Shown one piece after another: positions 24,001 through 37,181 of a stretch of 64,000 nt of DNA. Location of the stretch: the NCBI GenBank assembly GCA_034509495.1, contig CM067503.1, positions 4,113,633-4,177,632 of the forward strand, given 5' to 3'. This DNA is from Acestrorhynchus altus. Lineage: Eukaryota > Chordata > Actinopteri > Characiformes > Acestrorhynchidae. How positions within the stretch are numbered: the stretch's first letter is position 1; every line of letters begins with the position of its first letter. The notes beneath the pieces were generated by a model that was given only the letters and a program-made list of their open reading frames with translations, ran no database searches and had not been told where the DNA came from. The position numbers and the translations under genes are program-made.

Positions 24001-27000
24001 TTTCTAAACATAGTCTCAGAGACAGCAGCTGTGAGCAGCAGTGATTGACGGCTGACAGGCTGAAATGTACCTGCTCGTATTTCTCCAGCTCTGTGTGGTA
24101 GATTGTGCGAATTTGGCTCAGCTTCTGTTTGTAGTCTGAGTGCTCCAGGGAGCTGTCTGGAGACATGCTCCCAGAGCTGGTCGCTGCCGAAACGGCTGCA
24201 GCAGCTCCGCCACCTTTCTCCGGCCCAGCTACGCCTTCGGCCAGAAGCATGTTGTCCAGTCGGACGAGTTGTGGGTCCTGTGGCTCCTCCTCCTGATTGT
24301 TTCGCATAGATAGGCCTGAAAAGACCATCAAGATAGTGTAAGGATTAATGGTCACTAACGGCCAAAACAGCAAAGACTAAAGGTTCAATATTCCCAAATC
24401 CTTCAAAATGGAATGGAAGGGGGACAGAATCGACTATCCCAAAGTTGTGATTAACAGTCCAGTTTCGTTTAGCAGGGCATGGTTTGGTGCGAGATGCTCT
24501 ATTCTCGAAAAACCTAGGACCCTAAATCGTTCACAGTGATGGTGTACGGAACAAGACATCTAAAAAACATCTCACAGGACATGAGACGCCTGCCCCAAGG
24601 TAGTTTAGAGAAGTTTCAGCTTGAACTGCTGCATGACTGGACAACTGTCAGTTCTGTTACGTCAGACACCCACATTGGCTTGCATCACGCTGACTGATGG
24701 GGAGAGTGAATTCCATCTTGCCCATCCTCTGAAAGCGAGACCAATTATACTCTGAGACTCTTGGATATGGATAGCTATGGCATTGCTCAGGACTGAATCT
24801 GTGATCTCCTGATGCTTTAAAATCCTTTCTATAACAGTCACGGTGAGGGGTACATGCAGGGAGCTATACAGCAAAACAGCCCCCCAGGACCACATAGCAC
24901 CAACCTACCATTTTTACCACAACCAACATTACAAACTGGTGGTGTTGGGTAGTAACTACGACGGCTACATTTGTGCAGTACACATGGTAATGCGACCCCT
25001 CTTTTCCATCTCACCATTTCCATGCACCATTTCACACCAAAACCCACTCTGAAGCAGTGTTTCTCAACCCTGGTCCAGGAGGCACCCCTACCCTACATAT
25101 TTCAGAGCTTTCCCTGCTGCCAACACGCCTGATTCACTAATTAACACCCCTTTCAGAGTTGCCTGGGGTGTGTTAAAGTGATAACGTGCAGGGAAAGGTG
25201 CCTCCGGGACCAGGGTTGAGAAACGCTTCTCTAACTGACCACTGATTTATGAAGAACCAAGAAAATGAAAAAGCATTCATTCGTCCGTGCTCTAAATTTG
25301 CAGAAATATTTGGAGTTATGATTGAACACCTACACCTGTGACCTCTGTACTGTCCACTGCACCCTTCAACAACAGCGTCAGTGTCCCTGAACACCAGCCT
25401 CACACAGCTGCTGCTAGAAAACCTGAGAAAAGCATGAGGCTGATTTATGGATTCACCAGGTGAAATAAATAAATAAATGAGTCCCTTTAAGCCATCTGAA
25501 CTGCACTTAAGACACTGGACACCCCTGTTAGAATTACGCATCTTAATGATTTTCTACTGCCATTTTATTTATTGAATATAACATACTGAGCAAAAACCTA
25601 ACCAATAAAATGTGCCACAATCTTTGTTAAAGGAGAGGTGTGTTTTAGTTTGGAACACAGACACTGTATAACCTCAGTAACTGCTGTCTTCATATGCATA
25701 TTGTCACTATCATCTGAAATCCTGGATCTCCATTTTTGCTCTTTTCACTCTTTAACAATGCTTTTAGAATTTAAAAATTCTTTCCATCTTGTTCCTGAGC
25801 CTACAGAAATGCTCCAAATGGACATCCATTAAATGTTTTTTTTAATTCTCCTATAATGTTTGCATTTAGGAGATGCAATGTTTTTACCCGACAGCAACAA
25901 TATACTATAAACAGTGTAGAATATCTCAGCATCTTCGTCCTCACCATTAATATTCAGTACTGAACACTGTGTTGGTGCTGCTCTGTCCTGCCGACTGTCC
26001 TTCACAGTACTGTATTGACTCGGTTCTGTGTTTGCACATTTGCACTTTATGTAGTTATATTGCACCACAGTCCTGGTGGAGCCACTTCGCTTTGTACTCT
26101 TATACGATTAAAACAACAAATAAAGCCTCTTGATTTGATTCGGCTTTTAAAAGTACATTAACGTATATATGATTTTAGGTGGAAAGCTGGTTTCCAGTGG
26201 TCTAAGCTGGACTTTGAGGGTCATTGTGGTTGAAAATCTGGTCATTAATAGAAAACGCTGGTCAACCATCTTAACCACATATGAGTTTGATGGTCTAGCT
26301 GGTCTATCAGTATGACACTAACTGGTCTTATTATATGGCAGGTTGGAAAAGCAGCTTGACCAATATAATCAGGTAAACCAGCTTAACTCTTTACAAGTAC
26401 ATGGTATGTTTTCCTTCAGGTTTAATGGACTAGCTGGTCTGTCAGCATTTCCAAATTCACCAAGCTAGTGGTCAAAATGGTCATACTGGTTGACTACCCT
26501 GAATAAAAATCTAGTTCTAGGCCAGCTTTTGCTGGGAGCTGGTTTCATTTCATCTAAGCTGGTATTTGATGGTCAATATGGTTGAAAGCTGGTTATTCAG
26601 GTTAACACTCTATGATCATAACCTAGCTGGTTAAACAGATCTTGACCAGCATAATGCATGCTGGATTTGATTTTGACCATGCTTGTGGACCAGCTTGGTC
26701 AAACCCCAGTTTGCAATGAATATCTGGCACAAATACAGCTGACATCTTAGCTGTAAGATGTCGGCCCTAATGTGTCTGCTGTCTGGGAATGGACATGATG
26801 ATCAGCTAGCTTGGTCAAGATGGTCGACCAAAGTGGTCACGCTAAACAAACAGCACCTTCAAGCTTCATCATACCATCCATGAAAAACAAATGAAAACAT
26901 ACAACCCTTTGCTTAACCAGCTTGAGCTGGCACAGTGTTTTTCAGCAGGGTAGTTTGTTAAGGCCAATTGCCTTATTTGTTGTTATTGGTCAAGTTGGTC

Positions 27001-28437
27001 ATGCTGATGGACCAGCTAAACCATGAAACGCAAATGAAGCCATTACCTACACTGGTCAACCAGGGTAGTGTGGTAAATCTGATCGCCCTACTGTTAGTGC
27101 TGGTCACCCAGGTGTCAAGCTGGTCACCCCGATAGACCAGCTAAACCATCAAACACAAATGAAGCAATTACCTACACTGGTCAGCAATTACCTACACTGG
27201 ACCAGCTTACCCAGTCTGACCAGGCTTTTTCCAGCACGGTAGATTGGTAAAGCTGATCGCCCTGATTGGTCTCTATTGTCATATTGGTCGTGCTGGTGGC
27301 ACTGGTCACCCGCATGCGTCATGTTGGTCACCCTGATAGACCAGCTAGACCTTCAGAGACAAATGAAACCATTACCAACACTGGTAAAGCAGGGTGGTGA
27401 TCTGAACCTGTACTTGTGCACTTTGTCAGGGTAGTAAGTGTGTGGACAGTGACAGGCCTCTGATCAGGGTTGTGCTGTGGTCAGAAGCGGTCAGGAGAGG
27501 CTTTGTTAGGAGCCCGGCCTCCTGCCACTTCCTCGGGAAGTTTGGAGGTGAATGTGGGGACTCTGTCTAGCCGGGACACGTGAAGTGGACTCACCTGTCT
27601 TCTCCTTAATTTCGCACAGCACGCTGAACAACGCCGGCTTCATCCGGTGGCAGTTTAAGGCGTGTTTTCTGCGGGAGACAGCAGCGTTAGGCCGGTCTGA
27701 GACGGAGACAAAGTGGACTTACAGCCTGTTTACTTCGTCACAGTGACATTTTACCCCCAAACCAAAGCCAAACACAGCCCCAAACAGCGCGTTAACGTGA
27801 ATTTAATCCCCGGAAGACACAGAGAACAACTCCACACAGCGGCGTTTAGCGCCGTAACCCCACAAACACACTCTTCCACACATTTCTCCGCATTTATGTC
27901 CAAAATATGACCTTTATTCGGTCTCGTTTGGGCTGTATTTTGCTAAAAAAAAACCGTTTCAGCCCTAAACCAGGCGGCGGAGCAGCAACAACAATGTAAA
28001 CAAAGCGGATCCATCATGTTGTAGCCCGACCAACGCTGGAAAGACGAGATTCTCACCCTGTAAACTCGGAAAACAGCTTTCAGACACATCCCGGGACAAT
28101 AATGATCAGCCCAGGCCTTAACGCGCGGAGGACAGCTCGGCTTTAAAGAAGTAAACAAAACCCCAAACTTAGTTTTTCGGGCTCAGAGCCAAACTTACTT
28201 TGCTTGAGCTTCGTCTAAACTTTGGTCGGTGATGGTCATGATCTGTTGTAAGATGTCTCCGATGTCCCTTCGGCTTTCGTGGCCGTTTTCTGTCCCCTCC
28301 AGGCCCGGCTCACCGCCGGGGCGGTGTTGCGGGTGTGCCGGGTTGAGCGGATGCATTCCCGGGTGAGCGTTCAACCCGAGCCCGCGGCTTGGATTGGGCC
28401 CGCTGCCTGTAACAGGCTGCTGCTGCTGCTGCAACAT
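18028..28437 (-). CDS. pbx2: PBX2-type TALE homeobox transcription factor
   Basis: Nine exons read leftwards: 28437-28199, 27668-27595, 24315-24071, 22185-21995, 21594-21459, 21072-20931, 20039-19945, 18903-18847 and 18102-18028 (stop TAA 18030-18028). Phases agree throughout; 1254 nt, 417 aa, close to human PBX2 (430 aa). The start is the ATG of MLQQQQQ; the frame stays open upstream. PBC-A begins with RRDIGDILQQIM, continues KKHALNCHRMKPALFSVLCE and LVRLDNMLLAEGVAGPEKGG; PBC-B includes EFTTHVMNLLREQSRTRPVS and MILRSRFLDA. The 63-residue homeodomain spans exons 5-6 (RRKRRNFSKQATEVLNEYFY, then VSNWFGNKRIRYKKN), with the three-residue TALE loop. The C terminus keeps LYSPRES and NGNWQE, which mark PBX2. 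PBX proteins bind DNA with HOX and MEIS partners in the nucleus. The 'AEGVAGPEKGGGAAAAVSAA' linker is also PBX2-like. The gene is divergent from gpsm3 and convergent with the Notch-like gene. Confidence 0.95.
18111..18133 (-). repeat. pbx2: (GT)n run next to the last pbx2 acceptor
   Basis: On the minus strand a TTTCT(GT)n tract ends about 8 bp before the TATACAG acceptor of the last exon (18102-18028), so the repeat occupies the polypyrimidine-tract position. Confidence 0.8.
18316..18622 (+). repeat. 33-bp tandem repeat in pbx2 intron 8
   Basis: About nine copies of a unit containing 'gaccagaggtgtctggag' at 33-bp spacing, with 'atgaag'/'atcatg' variants. It lies between the last two pbx2 exons. 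Confidence 0.9.
20330..20535 (+). mobile_element. Possible inverted-repeat MITE
   Basis: 'ggggttcccaatcctactga' on the left and 'gttcccccaggacggagatt' plus 'gggatcc' on the right look like degenerate inverted ends around an A/T-rich core. It is in pbx2 intron 6. Confidence 0.35.
25054..25232 (+). mobile_element. Complete inverted-repeat MITE in pbx2 intron 2
   Basis: The ends are inverted copies of each other over about 40 bp: 'tttctcaaccctggtcc' near the left and 'ggaccagggttgagaaa' near the right, followed inwards by 'aggcacccctaccct' and 'gggaaaggtgcct'. No coding capacity. Its left arm recurs at 12105-12245. Confidence 0.75.
26170..27400 (+). repeat. Degenerate 'ctggtca / accagct' repeat field
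   Basis: About 1.2 kb in which the words CTGGTCA, CTGGTT and their complement ACCAGCT recur every 10-30 bp without a fixed period, all in pbx2 intron 2. A near-exact local duplication, 'gaagc.attacctacactgg', is at about 27162-27200. Confidence 0.8.
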
Positions 28438-28560
28438 CCTGAGCGGATCATTAGTGTCAGCGCTGCTCTCACACACCCTCCTGTGGAGACACACACCGGG
28501 GTGTCCTGGCCACTCACTCCGCTGACACGACAATCAAACACACTGTACTGAATACAGGCT
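27480..28560 (-). promoter_or_regulatory. pbx2: GC-rich 5' end of pbx2
   Basis: CpG content rises clearly over exons 1-2 and the intervening intron, in contrast with the A/T-rich flanks, and falls again past 28560. This suggests a CpG-island-like promoter around exon 1; no TATA box or start site can be placed. Confidence 0.4.
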
Positions 28561-28688
28561 TTCATACACACACACCCTGCAGCAGATACAGCCTGAGACT
28601 GTCTTCATTTATCAACAGTAAAGACACTCTCAGAGTAAATACAGTCATATACAATCTCAGAGTAAATACACTCCTATACACTCTCTTT

Positions 28689-29935
28689 AACCATAGCATG
28701 CTGTTCCTAACTCGTAGTGCATTTTAACAGGTCACACCTAAACCATAGAATGGTATTCCCAACTCAGAACACACTTTAACAGGTCACACCTTAACCATAG
28801 CATGCTGTTTCCAACTCAGAACACATTTTAACGGGTCACACTTAAGACATAGAATGGTAATCCCAACTCAGAACACATTTTAACGGGTCACACTTAAGAC
28901 ATAGAATGGTAATCCCAACTCAGAACACATTTTAACGGGTCACACTTAAACCATAGAATGGTATTCCCAACTCAGAACACACTTTAATTGTTCACACTTA
29001 AACCATAGAATGGTATTCCCAACTCAGAACACACTTTAACGGGTCACACTTAAACCATAGAATGGTATTCCCAACTCAGAACACATTTTAACGGGTCACA
29101 CTTAAACCATAGAATGGTATTCCCAACTCAGAACACACTTTAACGGGTCACACTTAAACCATAGAATGGTATTCCCAACTCAGAACACATTTTAACGGGT
29201 CACACTTAAACCATAGAATGGTATTCCCAACTCAGAACACACTTTAACGGGTCACACTTAAACCATAGAATGGTATTCCCAACTCAGAACACATTTTAAC
29301 GGGTCACACTTAAACCATAGAATGGTATTCCCAACTCAGAACACACTTTAACGGGTCACACTTAAACCATAGAATGGTATTCCCAACTCAGAACACATTT
29401 TAACGGGTCACACTTAAACCATAGAATGGTATTCCCAACTCAGAACACACTTTAACGGGTCACACTTAAACCATAGAATGGTATTCCCAACTCAGAACAC
29501 ATTTTAACGGGTCACACTTAAACCATAGAATGGTATTCCCAACTCAGAACACACTTTAATTGTTCACACTTAAACCATAGAATGGTATTCCCAACTCAGA
29601 ACACACTTTAACGGGTCACACTTAAACCATAGAATGGTATTCCCAACTCAGAACACATTTTAACGGGTCAGACTTAAACCATAGAATGGTATTCCCAACT
29701 CAGAACACACTTTAACGGGTCGCACTTTAACCATAGCATGCTGTTCCCAACTCAGAACACATTTTAATGGGTCACACTTTAACCATAATATGCTGTTCCC
29801 AACTCAGAACACACTTTAACGGGTCGCACTTTAACCATAACATGCTGTTCCCAACTCAGAACACACTTTAACGGGTCGCACTTTAACCGTTGCAGGGTAT
29901 TCCCTACTCGGAACCCACTTTAACATTTATAGCAT
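28689..29935 (+). repeat. 52-bp minisatellite with alternating two-unit order
   Basis: About 24 tandem units of 52 bp containing 'ccatagaatggtattcccaa' and 'ctcagaacac', spacing exact over the central part (28951, 29003, 29055...). Units end either ACATTTTAACGGGT or ACACTTTAACGGGT, and these two types alternate over about 29083-29510, giving a 104-bp higher-order period. A rare unit ending TTTAATTGTTC appears at about 28983 and again at 29555, 572 bp or 11 units apart. Outer units (CATGCTG variants) are more diverged. It lies between pbx2 exon 1 and gpsm3. Confidence 0.97.
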
Positions 29936-30859
29936 CCTATGCGGATTACACTTGATTCACGTTTCAAAGGTAGGAGAATGTAGAAGTTAGGAGTCTTGCC
30001 CAAGAACTATCCTTGGTGGAGCATGGTATGCTTCCCCACCCTATGATGGGGAAGAAGGGTTGTTTACTACTATGCTGCAGCATCCACTGCTTATCTCTTA
30101 GAACAGAAAGACCGATATATGGAAATGACCTCTGCTCTGGTTAGCTACCCTGTACTTGTCTTATTCACAAATCATTCCAGGTTAGAACAACTTGCAACAT
30201 AAATATATGCAAGCCAACTGCTCTGAAATTAATAAATAAGGTATACTGTATGTAAATGTATTATTTTTCACAAAAAATAAACTCTTTGCCTGTTTTTAAG
30301 GCAAATTGTCCATTCATGGATAGTATGCTATGAAACACCTTTATTATAAAATAAACCTAGGAAATGTGGGTTTACCATTATAAGGGAACTTTAAGCAGCA
30401 AAGTTTTTATGTCTCGTGTCTTTGCTTTAATTTTTAATTTTCGGCCTTGTCTTACTGTTTCTCGCCACTGTCTTAAAGCATGTTCTCTTTTGCTGTCAGA
30501 CAACAGGAAGTCTGCAAAACCACAGGTTCTGTTGCCTCTGTCAAACAAACAGCCTACTAGTTTCAACATGCCGCCCTTTCAAGTGTGAACAAAATTCAAG
30601 CACGTATTCAAGCACATTCCTGCATACATATAACCCTGTGTTCTCCAACACTTTTAGGTTTAGTTAAACACAGAAGCCCCTCCACTTTCCGTTCCCTATT
30701 TTTCCGCTTTCTACCACAAAACAACTGATTCCATGAGCTTTTAAGAAATATGGGCCATGTCAATAGGGGTGGGTCGAGGTTGAGAAAGGAACAGGAAGAA
30801 AGTCAGCAGTCTCAGTGTGAAAGAACGGCTTCACGCGCACCGTGTCAGCCTTCAAATCT

Positions 30860-31015
30860 TAAATTAATTTCTTTTCAGGGGGAAATTTGGCAGCTTCGGG
30901 CCAGGTATGATCTAGCTGTTTTGTGTTTGCTCAAGGAGGTGAAGCCCATGAGGGCTAGACGCACCAGCTGCAGTTTAGAGGACTTTCATTTCAACTTCTG
31001 GAGGTGTGGAGGAAG
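30860..31015 (+). other. gpsm3: Possible non-coding 5' exon of gpsm3
   Basis: A moderately GC-rich stretch ends at a good donor (AAG|GTAAGT at 31016). It could be spliced to an acceptor shortly before the ATG at 31404. An open frame runs through it but has no family resemblance. Weak; the rest of 29940-31400 shows nothing I recognise. Confidence 0.25.
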
Positions 31016-31403
31016 GTAAGTAGGCCTAAAAAAGAGCATATGGTGCAATATTACATGTTTAAGGCTTGTATTTTTGTGTATACTCAATATACTCAAATGA
31101 GAACTATGGGAATGTTGTGCCATGACCATGTGTTTTCTGTTGTCAGTCTAGAATATCTAATATAATTCACATTGTCATGTCAAGCAAAATATGATACATG
31201 AAACCTCTGGGACTCGCTGTGCAGTTTGGCTATATTCTGTCTAAATATTTATGCTACTGAATACATTCAGAACACATACGAAATAAAAACAAGCCTTGTC
31301 TCCCGCTTGCCTTGTATTTCAAAATGAGAATTCCCCAAACTCTAACTTACTCGAGGTTCCCATATCTGCTGGATGACTGAGGGACACATCAGCGGACGCT
31401 GAC

Positions 31404-34400
31404 ATGGACTGTGCAGAGGTCAAAGGTGAAAGCCCAGCGGATGAGCAGCTGGAGCCCCTTGTCATTCTGGAGGAGGGGGACGAGGAGTTTACAAACAACA
31501 CAGCCAGAGGGATATATGCACTGAGAGTGAAGAAGGCCGAGGAACATGAGGATGAAGCTTCTTGTGCTACAGTGGAAGAAGGTGAGCGTGAGGATATAGT
31601 AGTCGGTGAGGAGAAGGTGGCAAAGCTGAAGGATCAGGAAGAAGACACACTGCAAAACAAGGGTGGAGAGGTTGAACAAGGAACAGGATTAGAGGAACAC
31701 TTGAACACAGACGGGACGTTGGAGGCTTGTGAGGAGAAAACCATTAGAGCTGGAGGTGAACGGGCGATTGAAGAGAAGACAGCAGGGGAAGAGAAAGAGA
31801 TGGAAGGACAACCTCAGAAGACAGATGCAGTTGCAACAGAGGAGCTCAACCTTAGTCCTGATATCCAGTCACAGGCAAAGTTACGGCCCAAAGACCACCT
31901 TAGGCCTGACGATGGTCTACAAAAGGTAACAAAACAGTCACACTTCTAATATTTTATCATAAATATTGGCTACATTGAAAATTTTGCCCTAATGCAATAT
32001 TCCCTTTACGGTGTGCTAAAAACAACAGTGCTCATAATCTGGCAGTGTACCACCATACTAAAAGAACTAAACAACTGAACTAAAATTCAAACTACCACCT
32101 ATAAACATGCAGTTGTAAGTGAGCGTAGGCCGTAGCACTGCCTCAGGTCTGCTTCTTGCAATAATGCAATCAACCATGCAACATGTGGACCAATCACATC
32201 CAAGGGAAGGTCTCAGGACATTGTGATTAGGGGTTCTGTTTAGCAGCTGGTGCACACCACACCATACAGTCTCAAACCACCACAATATTTTGGCCACAAA
32301 GCTGTTGTATTATTTTGATTGTTTTTAATTATGTAGGAGTGGCTCAGTGGTGTCATGGAGATGATGGACTTATGTACTTGTACTGTCATTCGAGGATTGC
32401 AGGTTTAAATCCTGGGTCATGCTGCTTGGGTCATGCTGTGAGCCAGAGTCTCTCTGAAGGGTTCTTTTAGTTATATTGGTGAATGGGGTGAAGCTTTACA
32501 TAAGCAAGGTTCTTTACACTCACATATCTTTATCTATTATTAGACTAGATCTTTATTTAACCAAAAGTATCTATTTTATGGCATCTCTCAAAGAACCCTT
32601 TGAAATACCTTTATTTTACACTGAAATTCTTCTCCTCACACAAAGGTCAGACATAGGTCAGAGTGAAGGGTCATTTATGCTACGGCACCACTGGAGCAGA
32701 AAGGGTTGAGGATCATGTTCAAGGGTCAAACTGAACAGATTTGGGTATCAAACCCATGAACCTGTGACCAATAACCCACTGAGCCACCACGCCCACGTTT
32801 TGTACAGTCACACAGTAACAATACATAAACAATGCAATCTGAAATACAATAAATACAGATACGTAAAGATTTAATAAATTAGGAAATTAGGACTAAGTCC
32901 ACCTATTAAGGGTTTTTCACACTGCAATCTTGTCCCCCCATTTATTTTCCGTAATGGTGGTCAGGAAAAGTGAACCAGCCAGAATGGCAGATGGAGGGAC
33001 AGACCTTTTGTGATCTTTAAAGATTGCAGTTTTTGATGAAGGTGAAAATGGCAGAGCATGTAGTCCTTTAGTCCAGAGGTGGAGGACTCCAGTTCTGCAG
33101 GGCCGGATTCAGGAACAGTGGACAATATGTACATAGCTGTTGAGCAATTTGCATCTTGTTTCAAGATAATGACTTTTGTATTTAGCAACATCTAACCTTG
33201 AGCTATCTCAAGACCAGACTCTGTTACCGGTGCCGCCCTGCCCCACACGTTTGTGGATTCCCTGTCTGAAAGGGCTGGACAATTAGCTAATTAGTTTAAT
33301 CAGTTGTACTGTGAGCAGACACACCAATAAAATGTGTAAGGGGGGTGGGGGGTGGTGGTAGGGCCAGGTTTGAGAAACACATTAGTGAAGCAGTACAGCT
33401 GACTCTGTCATATTTACATTCATTGGATTTCTACAGACACTCTTATACAGAGCATTTTAAGATGTGCTTTGCTGCTCACACTTGTTTTTACCCAAATTAA
33501 AGTCCTGTTAGTAAAACTGAATCAAGTCCAGAGGTGGACTTAAAACTTACCTTGGATTCCTTGATACCTCGGGGACTATTAGACAACTTGTTGTTAGTGT
33601 GATCTTTGTTGGTGGAGCACATCTGGGGAGGGTAATAATGGTCCATTTCTACACATTCTGTCTTTAGACATGGTTTTAGGTCAGATTTATGCATATAATT
33701 ATATCAGGTTTCAGCTTGAAATATGAAAATATCTGTGTCACTAATTATTTACCTGTAATGTGTGAAGAAATGACTGCTGCCACAGTCATGAGCAAACCTG
33801 TAATGCTGTACTGACAGGTTCTGGTCCCCTACACTGGTGTTCTTTGTAGTGCAACTGGTTTTCCAATGTAGAAAACACTTTGAGCTATAACAGTTGCTCC
33901 TGATCATTCCTGGATTTTAAGCATTGCAGTTACATTATGCTCTTCTGCATCATGAGGACCCCAAACTTTATCCATAGCTCTCTTGATTAAATTATTTATC
34001 TTCTTACATAGAACCAAAATATAGCAGAATAAATATTGTAGAATTAAAAGCAATAAAATTACCTTTGTACCATTTCTCCAGGTCCACCGGCTGTCCCCAG
34101 ACTTTCCAGATACTCTGTATGAGCTGCTGTGTACCCTTCAGGAGGGCCGACGGCTGAATGACCAGCGCTGCTCCTTCAGACTGGAGGGACGGAGGAGGTG
34201 TTACTCAGAGCCCAGCACTCCCCGCCACAGTCAGAAAGGTGAGGATCCACCTGTTTGACTATCAGCTGAAATCCAGTATCCAGTTCCATCAGTAGAGTTG
34301 GTTTGTGAAGCTGTATAAAGATAAGCTGTATAAGGAATAAAGATAAGGCTTATCTTAATTCATCTAATTAGCGTATTTGGTTTATGTCATTTATAAAAGT

Positions 34401-37095
34401 GGACACAAGCACATCACCGAGCCTGAAGATTGTCTGGTTGCCTGTCCAGTATAGTGTCAGAACCAAATAAGCAAGTCTACTTTTGATGACTTAACACCTA
34501 CATGTGGTGTAAGTCAGACGTGTGAATACTTAGTCTTACAGTTTCCACTGTGATAAACTGGCGGCTCTTAGCCTCTAATATGCTGCTACGCAAACTTATC
34601 GACTGCATTTTGCTGTAACTTATATAATTAGATTTTTAGACCAAACTGGGGTATCTAGCTTTAAGCCAGTAACTCTGATCCCCAAGGACATCTATAGAGG
34701 TGTTATTGTCATTTTACTTGATCAGATATAAAGCACTGATGCTGACCTACAAAGACAAAACTGGACCTCTTTACCTGATGACAATGGTCACTGCAAAAAT
34801 GATATCTTTGCAAGTGTAATTCTCTTACATGTAATCTAAATATCTATGATTTCACATTCTGAGATTATTATACAAATACTATAAGATTAATTCACTTTAC
34901 CTAATTATTTTACTTGCTTTAACCTTTAAAACTCTAGGCCAATTTTGTGGCATGTTTATGTAGTTTGATGAACGTTAATTCACCTAAAAATGTGAAAAGC
35001 ATTTATATTTTCAGGAGATCCTGGCCTACTCATTTTTTTCTTCATTTGAGATGTAAAAATGAACAAAATTTAGATATTTGTTTGAATTTGACCATGTTTT
35101 GAATGCCTACAATTCAATCCTTATAATGACTAAAAACTCTATCTCAGAAATCCTGTTGTTCGATTTTTGATCATTGATCACCCAGAGTACTTTTGAGCTG
35201 TTTGCAATGATTACATTGACCAGGATATTTATACGTTCTTCAAAACCAACAAAGGCAGAGTACTCTTCAAAGTCTCCTCCTATCACAGCCCTTAATTTGC
35301 TTCAAATGAGAGATGTAATGGGTTTTCAAAAATTTTTAAAACTACATTTACAACATCAGAGAAGCCATTAGTACATCTACCATTGAGCCTGTGTCCTCTC
35401 CATCCCCTCATAATAACACCGTGGCTAAAATGTTCAGGACACTCCTTACATGAACATGTGGTTATTGTATCATCTTGTCCTAAAGGACATGAAGTGCCAT
35501 TTTTGAAGAGTCCCTTTTCTTTCATTTATTGATTTAGTATCATTAGATGTCATAATTTTTGATTTTCTAATCTCCTTTTCTGCTCACAAACTCAACAGTG
35601 TTATTGGCTGATTTGTAATAGCTACAGGGCTTTGTTGATCATGCTTGTTCTGTCATCTGACTCCAAACAGTGCTGTTCTCATCCATGACCTCGCTGCAGA
35701 AGGAGGAGTTTTTTGACCTTGTAGCCACCTCCCAGGGTCGTCGGCTGGACGACCAGCGCGCAGACTTCCAGAGCCTCCCTCCAGTCCTGTCGTCCCTGGA
35801 GCCCCCAAAACCCTCCTCTTCTGCCACTTCTGCTGCTTCCTCTGCTCCCTCAGCTGCCACTCAGATCAAAGCCAAGCTCAGGAAAGGCAGTTGCAAGGGC
35901 CCAGAGTCCAGCCAGACTGTCCCCAAACCAGTCCCCAAGGAGGATCTCTACAACATGATCCTCACCTCACAGGTATGTCTTCTAGTCACAGCTCATGAAG
36001 TGTGGCCTGCAGATTTTGGGCAAAGTCACACCCATCCCCAAAATGAAGACTGTGATTGACTCTGTGTTTGATTCTCTTGTCCATCTCCCAGCAAAAATAG
36101 ACACACTGATTGTCTCTGGCTCTGGCTCTGGCTCTGGGTTGATTCTCTGCTGTCCCACTGGATGTAGATCCATGAACATCACATACAACCTTCTATGGAA
36201 GTCCCTGTTGATTAAATGATTTAATTATATGTCATTTTGGGGCATTTCTATGTCCAGATCCCCATCAGATTCAGATTCAGACTCAAGATTAATTGTTACG
36301 TACAAAGAAGAACAATTTGTTACAATGTTCAATGATAATCCACGTGAACTCCACGTTCTAACTGACAATTAGAAGTACCATAATACCTACAATAAGAAAA
36401 ATACACAATATATATAGGATATGCAATGCAGTCTGTGGCCATTATCAATTCTGCCTTATCAAGTTTGAAAGGCGTGGGAGCAAAAAAAAAAAAAACAAGG
36501 TACAAATTACGTAACTTGGCTACTTCTATTGATACTTCTGTATTATAGGAACCAAAATATTTTGTTTATAGTGAAAATTAGACAGAATCCCTACGACCAC
36601 AGAAATATTGTCTATTGTTCGTTATTCTATTTGGGTTTTACAGGACCGGACAGGAACATTATTTTATATGTATACATTTTTTACTAGAACTGTTTGTGTA
36701 AAAAAAGAGCAATCATGTGCAATAAGAGTAAAACAGGGACTCAACTACCATAGGATTTAGGTTTCATACACATAGCGTACATAATGAAAAACATATGCAT
36801 ATACATGCATACATACCAACATATATACAAACATATACACATAAATACGTACTGGACTGTTTGTTTAATTATGTCACATTGTGTCAAAAAGTGGAAAATA
36901 ACTCAAATATAAATACAAGGTTTTGTGTGAAAGTAACAATAGTGAGTCTTTTTCAACAATTACATGTGACAGATACACATAGCTGTACACAGTATTAGTA
37001 AAAACATGACTACTGCACTTAGTGAGAACAGAACTGAGAGCAGCCAAAAATGCTGTATGTGCAAAAGTTGGAATCTCACCTTTGTTGTATTTGTC

Positions 37096-37181
<86 letters not shown>

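Noticed and set aside
28689..29935. CRISPR-like array
   Set aside because: Units are contiguous with no unique spacers; it is a vertebrate minisatellite.
32336..32420. tRNA gene
   Set aside because: A- and B-box words are present but no full cloverleaf can be drawn; SINE head is the better reading.
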